Source: Rubellimicrobium arenae (GTDB lineage: Bacteria; Pseudomonadota; Alphaproteobacteria; Rhodobacterales; Rhodobacteraceae). Taken from it: a DNA stretch of 64,000 nt. Shown here piece by piece: positions 1-9,398 of the stretch; position 1 is the first letter of the stretch; the number at the start of each line of letters is the position of its first letter. Made by a program: the position numbers and the translations under genes. The stretch spans positions 310,001-374,000 of the forward strand of contig NZ_JAFMST010000002.1 of assembly GCF_017916275.1 (NCBI RefSeq). Direction: 5' to 3'. The notes beneath the pieces were generated by a model, which was not told where the DNA came from, searched no databases, and worked only from the letters and a program-made list of their open reading frames with translations.

Positions 1-1719
1 GTCAGCGAGGACGATTGCCCCGGCTACGCGGATCTCGACCGCGACATGACCGGGGCCATCCTCGAGGAGGCGGGCCGGGTGGCCGCCGAGGTTCTCCTTC
101 CCCTGAACGCCGTGGGCGACCGCGAGGGGTGCCGGCTCGAGAACGGTGTCGTCCGCACGCCCACGGGATTCCAGGATGCGATGCGCGCCATGCGCGAGGG
201 GGGCTGGACCTCCATCGACTGCGATCCGGAGCATGGCGGCCAGGGGCTGCCCTACGTCATGCACACCGCCGCGCAGGAGGCCTTCGTTTCCGCGAACATG
301 GCCTTCAACATGTACCAGGGCCTGACGCACGGCGCCTATTCCGCCATCCGGAGCCATGGGACCGAGGCCCAGAAGGCCACCTACCTGCCGCGGCTGGCCA
401 CGCACGAATGGTCCGGCACCATGAACCTGACCGAGCCGCATGCGGGGACCGACCTCGGCATCATGCGGACGCGCGCGACGCCGAACGGCGACGGCAGCTA
501 TGCGATCACCGGCCAGAAGATCTTCATCTCCTCGGGCGAGCATGATCTCACCGAGAACATCATCCACCTCGTGCTGGCCCGGATCCCCGGCGGACCGGAC
601 GGCACGAAGGGCGTCTCCCTGTTCATCGTGCCGAAGTTCCTCGTCAACGAGGACGGCAGCCTGGGGGCGCGCAACGGCGTGGCCTGCGGGAAGCTCGAGG
701 ACAAGATGGGCATCCACGGCAACGCCACCTGCGTGATGAACTACGACGGCGCGACCGGCTTCCTCCTGGGCGAGGAGCACAAGGGCATGCGGGCCATGTT
801 CACCATGATGAACGAGGCCCGGCTGGGGGTCGCCATGCAGGGCATGGCGCAGGCCGAGATCGCCTACCAGAACGCGCTGGGCTACGCGCGCGAACGGCTC
901 CAGGGCCGCGACCTGACGGGCGCGAAGAACCCCGGCGGCCTCGCGGATCCGATCATCGTCCACCCGGACGTGCGCCGGTCCCTGATGGAGCAGAAGAGCT
1001 TCTGCGAGGGGGCCCGGGCCTTCACCTACTGGGGCGCGACCCTGATCGACCGCGCCCATCGCACGGGCGATCAGGACGCCGAGGCGCTGATCTCGCTGCT
1101 CACCCCGGTGCTCAAGGGCTTCCTGACCGACAAGGGCTTCGAGATGACGGTGGCCGCCCAGCAGCTCTATGGCGGGCATGGCTACATCGAGGAATGGGGG
1201 ATGTCGCAGTTCGTCCGCGACGCCCGCATCGCCATGATCTACGAGGGCGCGAACGGCATCCAGGCGCTCGACCTCGTGGGGCGCAAGCTGGCCTCGGATG
1301 GCGGCCGGCCGGTCATGGCCTTCTTCGACATGATCAAGGGCTTCATCAAGGCCCATGAGGGCGACGCGGACCTGAAGGCCGGGGTGCTGGACCCGCTCAA
1401 GGCCGCGTCCAAGGACCTGCAGGCGGCGGCGATGTTCTTCATGCAGGCCGCCGGAAAGGCCCCGAACGACGCGCTCGCGGGGGCCACGGACTTCATGCAC
1501 ATGATGGGGCATGTCTGCCTGGGCTACATGTGGGCGCGGATGGCGGTCGCGGCCAAGGCCAGCCTGTCGGAAGGGGCCGGGGACCGGGCCTTCTACGAGG
1601 CCAAGCTGGCCACGGCCCGCTATCATGCCGCCCGGCAGCTCCCGGCGACGGGGATGCACCTGGCGCGGATCACCTCCGGGGCCGCACCGGTGATGGCGCT
1701 GGAGGCCGCGAGCTTCTAG
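1..1719 (+). CDS. Acyl-CoA dehydrogenase (partial, 5' end outside window)
   Basis: First oxidative step of fatty-acid beta-oxidation: FAD-dependent desaturation of acyl-CoA. The reading frame is open from base 1. Residues encoded before the first ATG at 46 ([14 protein letters not shown]) match the usual N-terminus of this long family, so the true start lies upstream and about 30 residues are probably missing. Visible are the FAD/substrate motif [13 protein letters not shown], the segment [12 protein letters not shown], the C-terminal helical motif [13 protein letters not shown], and [17 protein letters not shown], which carries the expected catalytic Glu. After the dehydrogenase core comes an extra helical C-terminal domain typical of the 590-600 residue bacterial form. 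It lies upstream of a thiolase and a hydratase/dehydrogenase on the same strand, which supports a beta-oxidation operon. Confidence 0.93.
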   Translation, partial: VSEDDCPGYADLDRDMTGAILEEAGRVAAEVLLPLNAVGDREGCRLENGVVRTPTGFQDAMRAMREGGWTSIDCDPEHGGQGLPYVMHTAAQEAFVSANMAFNMYQGLTHGAYSAIRSHGTEAQKATYLPRLATHEWSGTMNLTEPHAGTDLGIMRTRATPNGDGSYAITGQKIFISSGEHDLTENIIHLVLARIPGGPDGTKGVSLFIVPKFLVNEDGSLGARNGVACGKLEDKMGIHGNATCVMNYDGATGFLLGEEHKGMRAMFTMMNEARLGVAMQGMAQAEIAYQNALGYARERLQGRDLTGAKNPGGLADPIIVHPDVRRSLMEQKSFCEGARAFTYWGATLIDRAHRTGDQDAEALISLLTPVLKGFLTDKGFEMTVAAQQLYGGHGYIEEWGMSQFVRDARIAMIYEGANGIQALDLVGRKLASDGGRPVMAFFDMIKGFIKAHEGDADLKAGVLDPLKAASKDLQAAAMFFMQAAGKAPNDALAGATDFMHMMGHVCLGYMWARMAVAAKASLSEGAGDRAFYEAKLATARYHAARQLPATGMHLARITSGAAPVMALEAASF

Positions 1720-1800
1720 GCTGCCCGACAACGCGGAACGGCGCAGGGGGACCGAACGCATGGACGATCGAACGGGTCGGATCAGGCCGGGGGCACGGGC

Positions 1801-2430
1801 ATGACCTTCCGGCTCTACTGCTTCGGCGAGTCCGGCAACGCCTACAAGGCGGCGCTCACGCTCACGCTATGCGGACTCGACTGGGAACCGGTCTACGTGG
1901 ACTTCTTCCACGGAGAGACCCGCAGCCCCGCGTATCGCGAGATCAACGTGATGGGCGAGGTGCCCGTCCTCGTCGGCCCGGACGTCAGGCTGACCCAGTC
2001 CGGCACCATCCAGCTCTGGGCGGCCGAGACGACGGGCAAGCTCCTGGGGAACCGGGCCGAGGCGCTGCGCTGGGTCTTCTTCGACAACCACAAGGTCTCG
2101 TCGCAGGCGGGTGCGCTGCGCTTCCACATGAACTTCCTCGACCCGCTCAAGCGGGAGGCCGCCGTCATCGAGTGGCTGAACGGCCGCCTCGCCGCGGCCT
2201 ACAGGGTGCTGGAGGCGCAGCTCGAGCGGACCCCCTTCCTTGCGGGGGACGAGGTCACGATCGGCGACACCGCCTGCTGCGGCTACCTGTTCTATCCCGA
2301 GCCCTTCGGCTTCGACCGGGCGAAATGGCCCGCCATCGACGCCTGGCTTTCCCGCATCCAGGCCCTCCCGGGCTGGAAGCACCCCTACGACATGATGCCC
2401 GGATCGCCCGCCGACCGGACCCCCGCCTGA
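1801..2430 (+). CDS. Glutathione S-transferase family protein
   Basis: A 209-residue GST-fold protein. The N-terminal thioredoxin-like domain (about residues 1-80) starts MTFRLYCFGESGNAYKAAL and has the cis-proline segment GEVPVLV followed by the gamma-glutamyl-binding Q-S segment (TQSGTIQLW). An all-helical C-terminal domain follows. The expected catalytic Ser/Cys region is SGN. It sits 81 bp after the acyl-CoA dehydrogenase and 9 bp before the thiolase start, so it is very likely co-transcribed with beta-oxidation genes. The substrate is unknown. A role in detoxifying reactive acyl or aldehyde intermediates is inference from context only. Confidence 0.85.
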   Translation: MTFRLYCFGESGNAYKAALTLTLCGLDWEPVYVDFFHGETRSPAYREINVMGEVPVLVGPDVRLTQSGTIQLWAAETTGKLLGNRAEALRWVFFDNHKVSSQAGALRFHMNFLDPLKREAAVIEWLNGRLAAAYRVLEAQLERTPFLAGDEVTIGDTACCGYLFYPEPFGFDRAKWPAIDAWLSRIQALPGWKHPYDMMPGSPADRTPA

Positions 2431-2439
2431 GAGGACGCC

Positions 2440-3651
2440 ATGCCAGAGGCCTACATCTACGACGCGATCCGCACCCCGCGCGGCAAGGGCAAGACCGACG
2501 GGGCGCTGCACGAGGTCACGTCGGTGCGCCTGTCGGCGCAGGTGCTGGATGCGCTGCGGGAGCGCGCCGACCTTCCGGCCGACGCCATCGAGGACGTGAT
2601 CTGGGGCAACGTGACCCAGGTCGGCGAACAGGGCGGCTGCCTGGCGCGGTCGGCGGTGCTGGCCTCGTCGCTGGCCGAATCCGTGCCCGGCCTCGCCATC
2701 AACCGCTTCTGCGCGAGCGGCATGGAGGCGGTGAACCTGGCCGCGAACCAGATCCGAGGCGGCGCGGGCGACGCCTACATCGCCGGCGGCGTGGAGATGA
2801 TGGGCCGCGTGCCCATGGGTTCGGACGGGGCGGCGATCGCCGTCGATCCGACGCTGGCCATGGGCACCTACTTCCTGCCGCAGGGCATCGGCGCCGACGT
2901 CATCGCCACCATGCACGGCATCTCCCGGGACGAGGCCGACGCCTTTGCCGTCCAGTCGCAGAAACGCGCCAAGGCCGCCTGGGACGACGGGCGCTTTGCC
3001 CGCTCGGTGCTGCCCGTGAAGGACCAGAACGGCCTCACCATCCTCGACCATGACGAATACATGCGCCCCAGCACGGACATGCAGGCCCTCGGCGCACTGG
3101 AGCCGTCGTTCCGCGCCATGGGCGAGGTGATGCCCGGCTTCGACAAGGTCGCGATCATGCGCTACCCGGAGCTGGAGCGGATCAACCACATCCACCACGC
3201 CGGCAACTCGTCGGGCATCGTCGACGGCGCGGCGGGCCTCCTGCTGGGAAGCAAGGAGTTCGGGGAACGGCACGGCCTGCGGCCCCGCGCCCGCATCCGG
3301 GCCACGGCCAAGGTGGGGTCGGACCCATCGATCATGCTGACCGGCCCCATGCCCGCCACCGAGAAGATCCTTCGGGAATCGGGGATGACCACCTCGGACA
3401 TCGACCTGTTCGAGATCAACGAAGCCTTCGCCGCCGTGGCGCTCCGCTACATACAGGCGTTCGACCTCGATCCCGAGGTCGTCAACGTCAACGGCGGCGC
3501 GATCGCCATGGGCCACCCGCTGGGCGCGACGGGCGCGATCATCATCGGCATCCTGCTCGACGAGCTGGAGCGGCGCGGGCAGGGCGTGGGCCTTGCCACC
3601 CTGTGCGTCGCCTCCGGCATGGGCGCCGCCACGATCATCGAGCGGGTCTAG
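2440..3651 (+). CDS. fadA: Acetyl-CoA C-acyltransferase (3-ketoacyl-CoA thiolase)
   Basis: Thiolytic cleavage of 3-ketoacyl-CoA, the last step of beta-oxidation. At 403 residues it has normal thiolase length. The acyl-accepting Cys is at residue 91 in NRFCASGMEAVN. The catalytic His is at 359 in GGAIAMGHPLGATGA, and the second Cys is at 389 in LCVASGMG. NEAF of the thiolase signature is also present (FEINEAFAAVAL). The start ATG is preceded by GAGAGGA. A biosynthetic thiolase (PhaA-like) is possible, but the flanking acyl-CoA dehydrogenase and hydratase/dehydrogenase favour the degradative role. Confidence 0.92.
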   Translation: MPEAYIYDAIRTPRGKGKTDGALHEVTSVRLSAQVLDALRERADLPADAIEDVIWGNVTQVGEQGGCLARSAVLASSLAESVPGLAINRFCASGMEAVNLAANQIRGGAGDAYIAGGVEMMGRVPMGSDGAAIAVDPTLAMGTYFLPQGIGADVIATMHGISRDEADAFAVQSQKRAKAAWDDGRFARSVLPVKDQNGLTILDHDEYMRPSTDMQALGALEPSFRAMGEVMPGFDKVAIMRYPELERINHIHHAGNSSGIVDGAAGLLLGSKEFGERHGLRPRARIRATAKVGSDPSIMLTGPMPATEKILRESGMTTSDIDLFEINEAFAAVALRYIQAFDLDPEVVNVNGGAIAMGHPLGATGAIIIGILLDELERRGQGVGLATLCVASGMGAATIIERV

Positions 3652-3762
3652 CCCTGGGGACCTGGATGCTTGGGGAACCGGTCCGGGCTGGTCTATGCTC
3701 TTCCCACGGAACCCCCGCCCGTGGTCCGTGGCGCGCCGCCCATCCGGCGCCGGGGAGGTCAG

Positions 3763-4191
3763 ATGAACCGCTTGGACCGCAAACCGCAGCCGGTCAGCGC
3801 CTTCTTCCAGCGCTTGGGCGACCTCTTCGTCCAGGGGCGGATCCGGGAGATGACCGGATCCTGGGCCTATCCGTGCCCGGTGGAGGTGCAGGGCGGGCTG
3901 GTGGTGATGCGCAACGCCGCCATGATGGAGGCCTTTCTGGCGATGCGTCACGCCGATGCCATCCAGCGGGGCCTGACCGCGATGATTCCCCGCATCGCGG
4001 CCATCGAGATGCCACGCAAGGAACGGTTCCGGGTCTGGCTTCGCTGGGAGTACGAGTTCCGCGACCAGTGCGTGCCCGACGAATACGGCTCGCTCTATTA
4101 TCTTGCCCGCAACCCCTGGGGGACGCTGACCATCGAGATGCTCGACGTGGTCCACGTGCCCCCGTTCGCCGCCCAGGCCGACTGCGCCTGA
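3763..4191 (+). CDS. Conserved hypothetical protein, possible NTF2/SnoaL-like fold
   Basis: A 142-residue soluble protein of unknown function. The frame is open further upstream (from 3670), but the ATG at 3763 is chosen because GGGGAGG lies 5-11 bases before it and the upstream residues are low-complexity. The sequence pattern, an N-terminal helix FFQRLGDLFVQGRIREMT followed by alternating strands (VEVQGGLVVMRNAAMM, RFRVWLRWEYEF), is reminiscent of NTF2-like proteins that measure or bind small ligands. This is a pattern judgement, not a motif match. It sits between thiolase and hydratase/dehydrogenase genes on the same strand, so a link to acyl-CoA metabolism is possible. Confidence 0.7.
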   Translation: MNRLDRKPQPVSAFFQRLGDLFVQGRIREMTGSWAYPCPVEVQGGLVVMRNAAMMEAFLAMRHADAIQRGLTAMIPRIAAIEMPRKERFRVWLRWEYEFRDQCVPDEYGSLYYLARNPWGTLTIEMLDVVHVPPFAAQADCA

Positions 4192-4270
4192 CCCGGGACC
4201 GGCCCCGCGGCCCCTGCCCGACGCCGAGCCAGTCCGCATTCCCATTCGCCCTCCGGAGGAGCCCAGCCCC

Positions 4271-6475
4271 ATGACCGACTTCACCATGCAGACGGACGAC
4301 CAGGGCGTCGCGGTCATCACCTGGGACGTGCCTGGCCGATCGATGAATGTCCTCAACCTCGATTCGCTGCGCGACCTCGATGCGCTGGTCCGGCAGGCCC
4401 TCGAGGATCCCGCCGTGGCGGGCCTGGTCATCACCAGCGGCAAGAAGGACTTCGCGGCCGGGATGGACCTGGCCGTGATCGCGGCCATGAAGGACAACGC
4501 CGGGGACGAGCCCGCCCGGGGCCTGTTCGATGGCATCATGTCGATGCACCACGCGCTGCGCCGGATCGAACGGGCGGGTATGGCGCCCAAGACCAACGCC
4601 GGGGGCAAGCCGGTCGCCGCGGCGCTGCCCGGGACGGCGCTGGGCATCGGGCTGGAGATCCCCCTCGCCTGCCATCGCATCTTTGCCGCCGACAATCCGC
4701 GCGCCAAGATCGGCCTGCCCGAGATCAAGGTCGGCATCTTTCCCGGCGCGGGCGGCACCACGCGCCTCGTCCGCAAGCTGGGGGCCATGGGCGCGTCGCC
4801 TTACCTGCTGGAAGGCCGGACGATGGACCCGCAGGCCGCCAAGTTCGCCGGGATCGTGGACGAGGTGGTCCCGCCGGACGAGTTGCTGGAGCGGGCACGG
4901 GCCTGGGTGCTGTCGGCCGTGGGCACGGACCTGTCCAAGCCCTGGGACCGCAAGGATTACAAGATGCCGGGCGGCGCCCCCTACCACCCGGCGGGCTACA
5001 TGACCTTCGTGGGCGCCTCGGCCATGGTGAACGGCAAGACCTGGGGCGCCTACCCGAACGCCAAGGCGCTTCTGTCCGCGGTCTACGAAGGCGCGCTCGT
5101 CAACTTCGACGCCGCGCTCCGGATCGAGGCGCGGTGGTTCACGAACATCCTGATGAACCCTTCCTCCTCGGCGATGATCCGGTCGCTGTTCCTGAACATG
5201 CAGGCCCTCCAGAAAGGGGCCAATCGCCCTGGGCTGCCCGACCAGAAGGTCAAGCGGCTGGGGGTGATCGGGGCGGGCATGATGGGCGCCGGGATCGCCC
5301 ATGTGGCCGCCCAGGCCGGGATCGAGGTCGTCCTCGTCGATTCAAGCGAGGAGGCGGCCGCGCGCGGCAAGGGTCACAGCGAGACGCTGCTCGACAAGGA
5401 CATGTCGCGCCGCCGGATCACCGGCGAGAAGAAGGCCGAGGTCCTGTCGCGCATCACGCCCACGACCGGCTACGCGGCCCTGTCAGGCTGCGACCTGGTG
5501 GTGGAGGCGGTCTTCGAGGATCCCAAGGTGAAGGCGGACGTGATCGGCGGCCTCCTCGCCCATGTCGGCCCGGACTGCATCATCGCCACAAACACCTCGA
5601 CGCTGCCGATCTCGGACCTCGCCCGCGCCGCGGACCGCGCCGAGAGGTTCGTGGGCATCCACTTCTTCTCGCCGGTGGACAAGATGCAGCTGGTGGAGGT
5701 GATCCGGGGCCGCGAGACCGGCGACCTGGCCGTGGCCAAGGCGCTCGACTTCACGCGGCAGATCGGCAAGACGCCGATCATCGTCAACGACGCCCGCTTC
5801 TTCTACGCCAACCGTTGCATCATCCCCTACCTGAACGAGGGCGTCCGCATGGTGGCCGAGGGCGTGCCCCCCGTCTTCGTCGAGAACGCGGCCAAGCTGG
5901 CGGGGATGCCGGTCGGGCCGCTCCAGCTCATCGACGAGATCTCGCTCGATCTCGCGGTGAAGATCGCCAGGGCCACCAAGTCCGCGCTGGGCGACGCCTA
6001 CCGCGACGACGACGTGGACCGCGTCCTGTTCCCGATGACGGAGGAAGGACGGCTGGGCCGCAAAGCGCGGGCCGGCTTCTACGCCTATGACGATTCAGGC
6101 GAGCGGACCGGGTTCTGGCCCGAGTTGGCCCGCCGTTTCCCCGCTGCCGACGATCAGCCGGACCTGAAGGAGGTGCAGAACCGGCTTCTCTTTGCCCAGG
6201 TGCTCGAGGCGGTTCGCGCGCTGGAGGACGGCGTCCTCACCGACATCCGCGAAGGCGACGTGGGCGCCATCCTGGGCTGGGGGTTCGCCCCCTGGTCCGG
6301 CGGACCGTTCTCCTGGCTCGATATCCTGGGCGCCCGCGAGGCCGTCCGGCAATGCGACGATCTGGCGGCCCGGCACGGCGATCGCTTTGCCGCGCCCCGG
6401 CTCCTGCGCGAGATGGCCGACCGCGGCGAGACCTTCTACGGGCGCTTCGGTTCGGGAACCGCCAAGGCGGCCTGA
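4271..6475 (+). CDS. fadB: Bifunctional enoyl-CoA hydratase / 3-hydroxyacyl-CoA dehydrogenase
   Basis: A 734-residue multifunctional beta-oxidation protein. The N-terminal crotonase domain (about 1-190) retains both expected Glu positions (GLEIPLAC and GLPEIKVGIFPGAGG). The NAD-binding 3-hydroxyacyl-CoA dehydrogenase domain starts near residue 320 with KRLGVIGAGMMGAGIAHVA. The catalytic His lies in VGIHFFSPVDKM, and two C-terminal dehydrogenase helical domains follow. Length matches FadB/FadJ (714-729 residues); the two cannot be separated here. The start ATG has CGGAGGA upstream. The gene order FadE-type, FadA, FadB forms a complete saturated-acyl-CoA spiral. Confidence 0.92.
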   Translation: MTDFTMQTDDQGVAVITWDVPGRSMNVLNLDSLRDLDALVRQALEDPAVAGLVITSGKKDFAAGMDLAVIAAMKDNAGDEPARGLFDGIMSMHHALRRIERAGMAPKTNAGGKPVAAALPGTALGIGLEIPLACHRIFAADNPRAKIGLPEIKVGIFPGAGGTTRLVRKLGAMGASPYLLEGRTMDPQAAKFAGIVDEVVPPDELLERARAWVLSAVGTDLSKPWDRKDYKMPGGAPYHPAGYMTFVGASAMVNGKTWGAYPNAKALLSAVYEGALVNFDAALRIEARWFTNILMNPSSSAMIRSLFLNMQALQKGANRPGLPDQKVKRLGVIGAGMMGAGIAHVAAQAGIEVVLVDSSEEAAARGKGHSETLLDKDMSRRRITGEKKAEVLSRITPTTGYAALSGCDLVVEAVFEDPKVKADVIGGLLAHVGPDCIIATNTSTLPISDLARAADRAERFVGIHFFSPVDKMQLVEVIRGRETGDLAVAKALDFTRQIGKTPIIVNDARFFYANRCIIPYLNEGVRMVAEGVPPVFVENAAKLAGMPVGPLQLIDEISLDLAVKIARATKSALGDAYRDDDVDRVLFPMTEEGRLGRKARAGFYAYDDSGERTGFWPELARRFPAADDQPDLKEVQNRLLFAQVLEAVRALEDGVLTDIREGDVGAILGWGFAPWSGGPFSWLDILGAREAVRQCDDLAARHGDRFAAPRLLREMADRGETFYGRFGSGTAKAA

Positions 6476-6492
6476 ACCGCCGGCCGATGCAG

Positions 6493-6513
6493 GGCCTCCG
6501 CGCGACGGAGGCC
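6493..6513. terminator. Hairpin between convergent genes
   Basis: A perfect 8-bp stem GGCCTCCG / CGGAGGCC with a 5-base loop lies 17 bases after the fadB stop. It is between that gene and the convergent DMT transporter, so it could act in both directions. No long U tract follows. Confidence 0.55.
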
Positions 6514-6532
6514 ACTTGCCGGCAGGGCAGGC

Positions 6533-7465
6533 TCAGACCTCGTCCCGCACGGCCATCGCCCGGGGTTCGCGCAGCGCGATCAGCATTCCGGCCAAGGTGA
6601 CGAGCCCGAGTCCCAGCGCCTCGAGCGGACCCGGAACCTCGCGCCAGAGCGCGATGGCCCACAGCGTCGCAAATACAAGGAGCGTGTTCTCCATCACCGA
6701 GACCAGCGTCGCGTTCGCGATCTGGTAGCCCCGGATGGACATGCCCACGCCCACCACCGATCCGACCGCCTGCATCGCGATCACGAGGAGGAAGATCCCT
6801 TCTGGGGCGACCCAGCCCCGCGTGATGAACCCGTCCGAGCCCGCCGGAACCGGAAGCGGATGCACCCAGAGCCACAGGCAGCCCAGCGCCCCCCACAGCG
6901 ACATCAGCCCGAAGAACCCGCCCAGCAGCGTCAGGGTCCCCTCGTCCGCGCACCATTTCCGCGTCACGAGGTTTCCGAGCCCGTAGAGCGCCCCCGCCAC
7001 GACGGGCAGCAGCGACCAGCCGGACAGATCCTCGGTCCGGAGCCCGAGCGCGAGGAGGACGCCCGCGAAGCCCAGGGCCACCGCCGACAGGCGCCAAGGT
7101 CCCACCCGTTCGCCGAACAGGAGGATCGAGAACAGGACGACCCAGAGCGGGGCCGTGAACAGCCCGGCCACGACCTGCGCGATCGGCATGAAGCCCAGGC
7201 AGCCGAAGTAGATCACCATGGCGAGCGAGTTCAGGACCGACCGCAGCCCCACCCGCCCCGGCTGGAGCGGCCGAAGCCGCACGCCCCAGAGCCAGGCCGC
7301 GGGCAGCAGGATGGCCAGGGCGATCAGGCCGCGGAGGAAGTGGAACTGCCAGAGGCCGCCCTCCTCGGCCGCCAGTCGCATGAAATTGTCGATGAGCCCG
7401 AACAGCGCCATCGCGCCCACAACCAGCGCCGCCGCCTGCGCGGGCCGGTTCGCCGCCGCCTCCAT
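6533..7465 (-). CDS. DMT-superfamily (EamA) permease
   Basis: A 310-residue inner-membrane protein with about ten hydrophobic helices arranged as two EamA halves (first half from residue 15, second from about 150). The segment GLRSVLNSLAMVIYFGCLGF is typical of the first half and is followed by PIAQVVAGLFTAPLWVV. Likely a metabolite exporter; the substrate cannot be read from sequence. The start ATG is preceded by AAGGAGG. It is transcribed towards fadB and is divergent from the hypothetical gene at 7614, sharing a 148-bp promoter region. Confidence 0.88.
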   Translation of the reverse strand: MEAAANRPAQAAALVVGAMALFGLIDNFMRLAAEEGGLWQFHFLRGLIALAILLPAAWLWGVRLRPLQPGRVGLRSVLNSLAMVIYFGCLGFMPIAQVVAGLFTAPLWVVLFSILLFGERVGPWRLSAVALGFAGVLLALGLRTEDLSGWSLLPVVAGALYGLGNLVTRKWCADEGTLTLLGGFFGLMSLWGALGCLWLWVHPLPVPAGSDGFITRGWVAPEGIFLLVIAMQAVGSVVGVGMSIRGYQIANATLVSVMENTLLVFATLWAIALWREVPGPLEALGLGLVTLAGMLIALREPRAMAVRDEV

Positions 7466-7613
7466 GCCTGCCTCCTTGAGGGATTTTCCCTCTCCTAGCC
7501 GTTGGCGCCGGACGCGGATCGCCCGATTGCGACATGCCCGGATCCAGCCGCCCCACCTTCCCCTTCCCGCGCCGGGCAGGATAAGGTGCCCGCGAAGTCA
7601 CGCCCCGAGGATC

Positions 7614-8630
7614 ATGACCGCGCTGTCCCGATATGCCCGTCTCGAAACCACGGGCCTCTGGCGTGCGGGCCCGACGGATGCGGGTCGCGAGGTTCTGGTG
7701 TCCTTCGGCAACGCCACCCTGGTCCTGGGCGAAAGCTCGGGCCAGCCCCTGGCGCACTGGTCGCTTCCGGCGGTGATCCGGCTCAATCCCGGCGGCTCGC
7801 CGGCGCTGTTCGCCCCTGACGAGGCCGGGTCCGAGACCCTGGAGATCGATGACGACATCATGGTCTCGGCCATCGAGACGGTGCGCGCCGCCGTGTCGCA
7901 CAGGCGCGGGGTGCCGCCCCGGCTGCGCCGCATGGTTGCCGGCGGCGCGGCGGCCCTGGTGCTGGCCTTGGTCCTGTTCTGGCTGCCCGGCGCTCTCCGG
8001 CGCGAGGCGCTGACGGTCCTTCCGGCCCCCAAGCGGATCGAGATCGGGGCCACGCTTCTGGGGCATCTCCAGCGCCGCCTGGGACCGGCCTGCCGGGACC
8101 CGCTCGGGGCCGAGGCGCTGCGCCACCTTCATGACCGGACCTTGGGCCAGGGCGGACAGGCTGTCGTCCTTCCGACGGGTCCGGCCAGCCCGCTCGCCCT
8201 TCCGGGGGGGATCATCGTCCTGTCGCGCGAGATGGTGGAGCGGGCCGCCGAGCCGGCGGTCGTCGCGGGCCAGCTCCTCGTGGCCGAGGCCGCGACGGGC
8301 GGGACCGACCCGCTGGCCCTGCTGCTCGACGATGTCGGGACCATTGCCCTCGTCCGTCTGCTGGCGACCGGCAGCCTCGACCCGGATGCCGTCGAGGCCC
8401 ATGCCGGCGATCTCCTGGAGGCTCCGATGCCGGACCCCGGGCCCGGGACGCTCGGCCCCGCCTTTGCGCAGGCCGAGGTTCCGATCACGCCCTATGCGAT
8501 GGACAGGGATCCGACGGGCGAGGCGGTCAAGGATCTGGTGGAAACCGACGCCTATGCAGGCGGGGAGGCACCGATCCTCATCTCGGATTCGGAATGGGTG
8601 GCACTTCAGGACATCTGCCAGGGGGGCTGA
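7614..8630 (+). CDS. Conserved membrane protein, degenerate M48-peptidase-like
   Basis: A 338-residue protein of unknown function. An N-terminal soluble domain (about 1-100) is followed by one strong membrane segment (about 104-125, VAGGAAALVLALVLFWLPGA) and a C-terminal domain. The C-terminal segment LALPGGIIVLSREMVERA resembles the strand-helix that precedes the HExxH helix in M48 metallopeptidases. However, the following helix reads VAGQLLVAEAA and has no HExxH, so zinc peptidase activity is not expected. The frame is open upstream to 7218, but the ATG at 7614 is the first that fits (CCCGAGG upstream) and upstream residues look non-coding. It converges on the SPOR gene with only 4 bp between stops. 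Confidence 0.72.
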   Translation: MTALSRYARLETTGLWRAGPTDAGREVLVSFGNATLVLGESSGQPLAHWSLPAVIRLNPGGSPALFAPDEAGSETLEIDDDIMVSAIETVRAAVSHRRGVPPRLRRMVAGGAAALVLALVLFWLPGALRREALTVLPAPKRIEIGATLLGHLQRRLGPACRDPLGAEALRHLHDRTLGQGGQAVVLPTGPASPLALPGGIIVLSREMVERAAEPAVVAGQLLVAEAATGGTDPLALLLDDVGTIALVRLLATGSLDPDAVEAHAGDLLEAPMPDPGPGTLGPAFAQAEVPITPYAMDRDPTGEAVKDLVETDAYAGGEAPILISDSEWVALQDICQGG

Positions 8631-8634
8631 CCCG

Positions 8635-9306
8635 CTAGCGGGTCACGTAGGCGTCGGGGAACCCGGCGCGATGCAGCGTCCGAAGCGCGGCCTGCGCATC
8701 CTCGGACGTGGCGAAGGGACCCGCCGCGACCTGGGCCAAGAAACCGTCGCGGAGTCCCACCGCGAAACCGAGGGCGCGCAGCGCCGCAATGGTCCGCTGC
8801 ACATTGGACAGCTGTGCGTAAGCGCCGACCTGCACATAGACCGGACGGGCGTCCCGATGAGCCGCCCCTCCGCCACCGCTGACCGGCGCGGGCCGCGGGA
8901 CCGTCTGGAGCGCTGCCGTTTCCACCGGCCCGGTCCTGGCGGGGTGCGCCGAAACGGCCATCGCCGCAGCAGGCCGCGGATCGGGACTGGGCGCCACGAT
9001 CCGCCGGGCCGTCGCCGGATCGGGCAGCGGATCCAGCCAGGCCGGACGGGCCGGGGCCACGCCCTCGGGGCCATGCCGCGGCGGCAGCGGAGTTGCGGCC
9101 TTGGCGGTCCGCCGCAGGCTGGCGCTGGAGGTGCCGCTGGACTGGGACAGGCAGGCGGGCTTCGCAGGCGCGCCGGCACAGGCCATGGCGTGCCACCGCC
9201 CGAGGGGCCCGACCTGGGCGATCGTCACGCCTGTCACGGCAGCCAGCGCGACGGCGGCCCCGAAGAGCCGTCCAGTCCTCAGCCATGCCGGCCCTGCCAC
9301 CGTCAT
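8635..9306 (-). CDS. SPOR-domain envelope protein
   Basis: A 223-residue protein with an N-terminal membrane anchor (LFGAAVALAAVTGVTIAQVG), a long Pro/Ala-rich linker, and a C-terminal SPOR domain (about 155-223: VYVQVGAYAQLSNVQRTIAA, then LRDGFLAQVAAGPF). SPOR domains bind denuded glycan strands of peptidoglycan at the septum, so a role in cell division or envelope is expected. The start at 9306 is preferred to the ATG 36 bases upstream because GGAGG precedes it by 4-5 bases. Confidence 0.82.
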   Translation of the reverse strand: MTVAGPAWLRTGRLFGAAVALAAVTGVTIAQVGPLGRWHAMACAGAPAKPACLSQSSGTSSASLRRTAKAATPLPPRHGPEGVAPARPAWLDPLPDPATARRIVAPSPDPRPAAAMAVSAHPARTGPVETAALQTVPRPAPVSGGGGAAHRDARPVYVQVGAYAQLSNVQRTIAALRALGFAVGLRDGFLAQVAAGPFATSEDAQAALRTLHRAGFPDAYVTR

Positions 9307-9349
9307 CGTTCCTCCGCGTTGGGCTGGCCGACCCATGCCCAAGCGAGTC

Positions 9350-9367
9350 GGGCGGCGATAGCCGCCC
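9350..9367. terminator. Hairpin downstream of the nucleoside-salvage operon
   Basis: A 7-bp stem GGGCGGC / GCCGCCC with a 4-base loop lies 32 bases beyond the upp stop codon, in the leftward direction. It separates upp from the SPOR gene on the same strand. There is no clear U tract. Confidence 0.5.
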
Positions 9368-9398
9368 TTGCGTCAACACTCCGTTGCGGAATCGATGA

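Noticed and set aside
1867-4788. Very long open frame on the - strand (973 codons)
   Set aside because: It is antisense to GST, thiolase and fadB, which have clear catalytic motifs. Its product is Arg/His/Gly-rich with no domain. High GC makes such shadow frames common.
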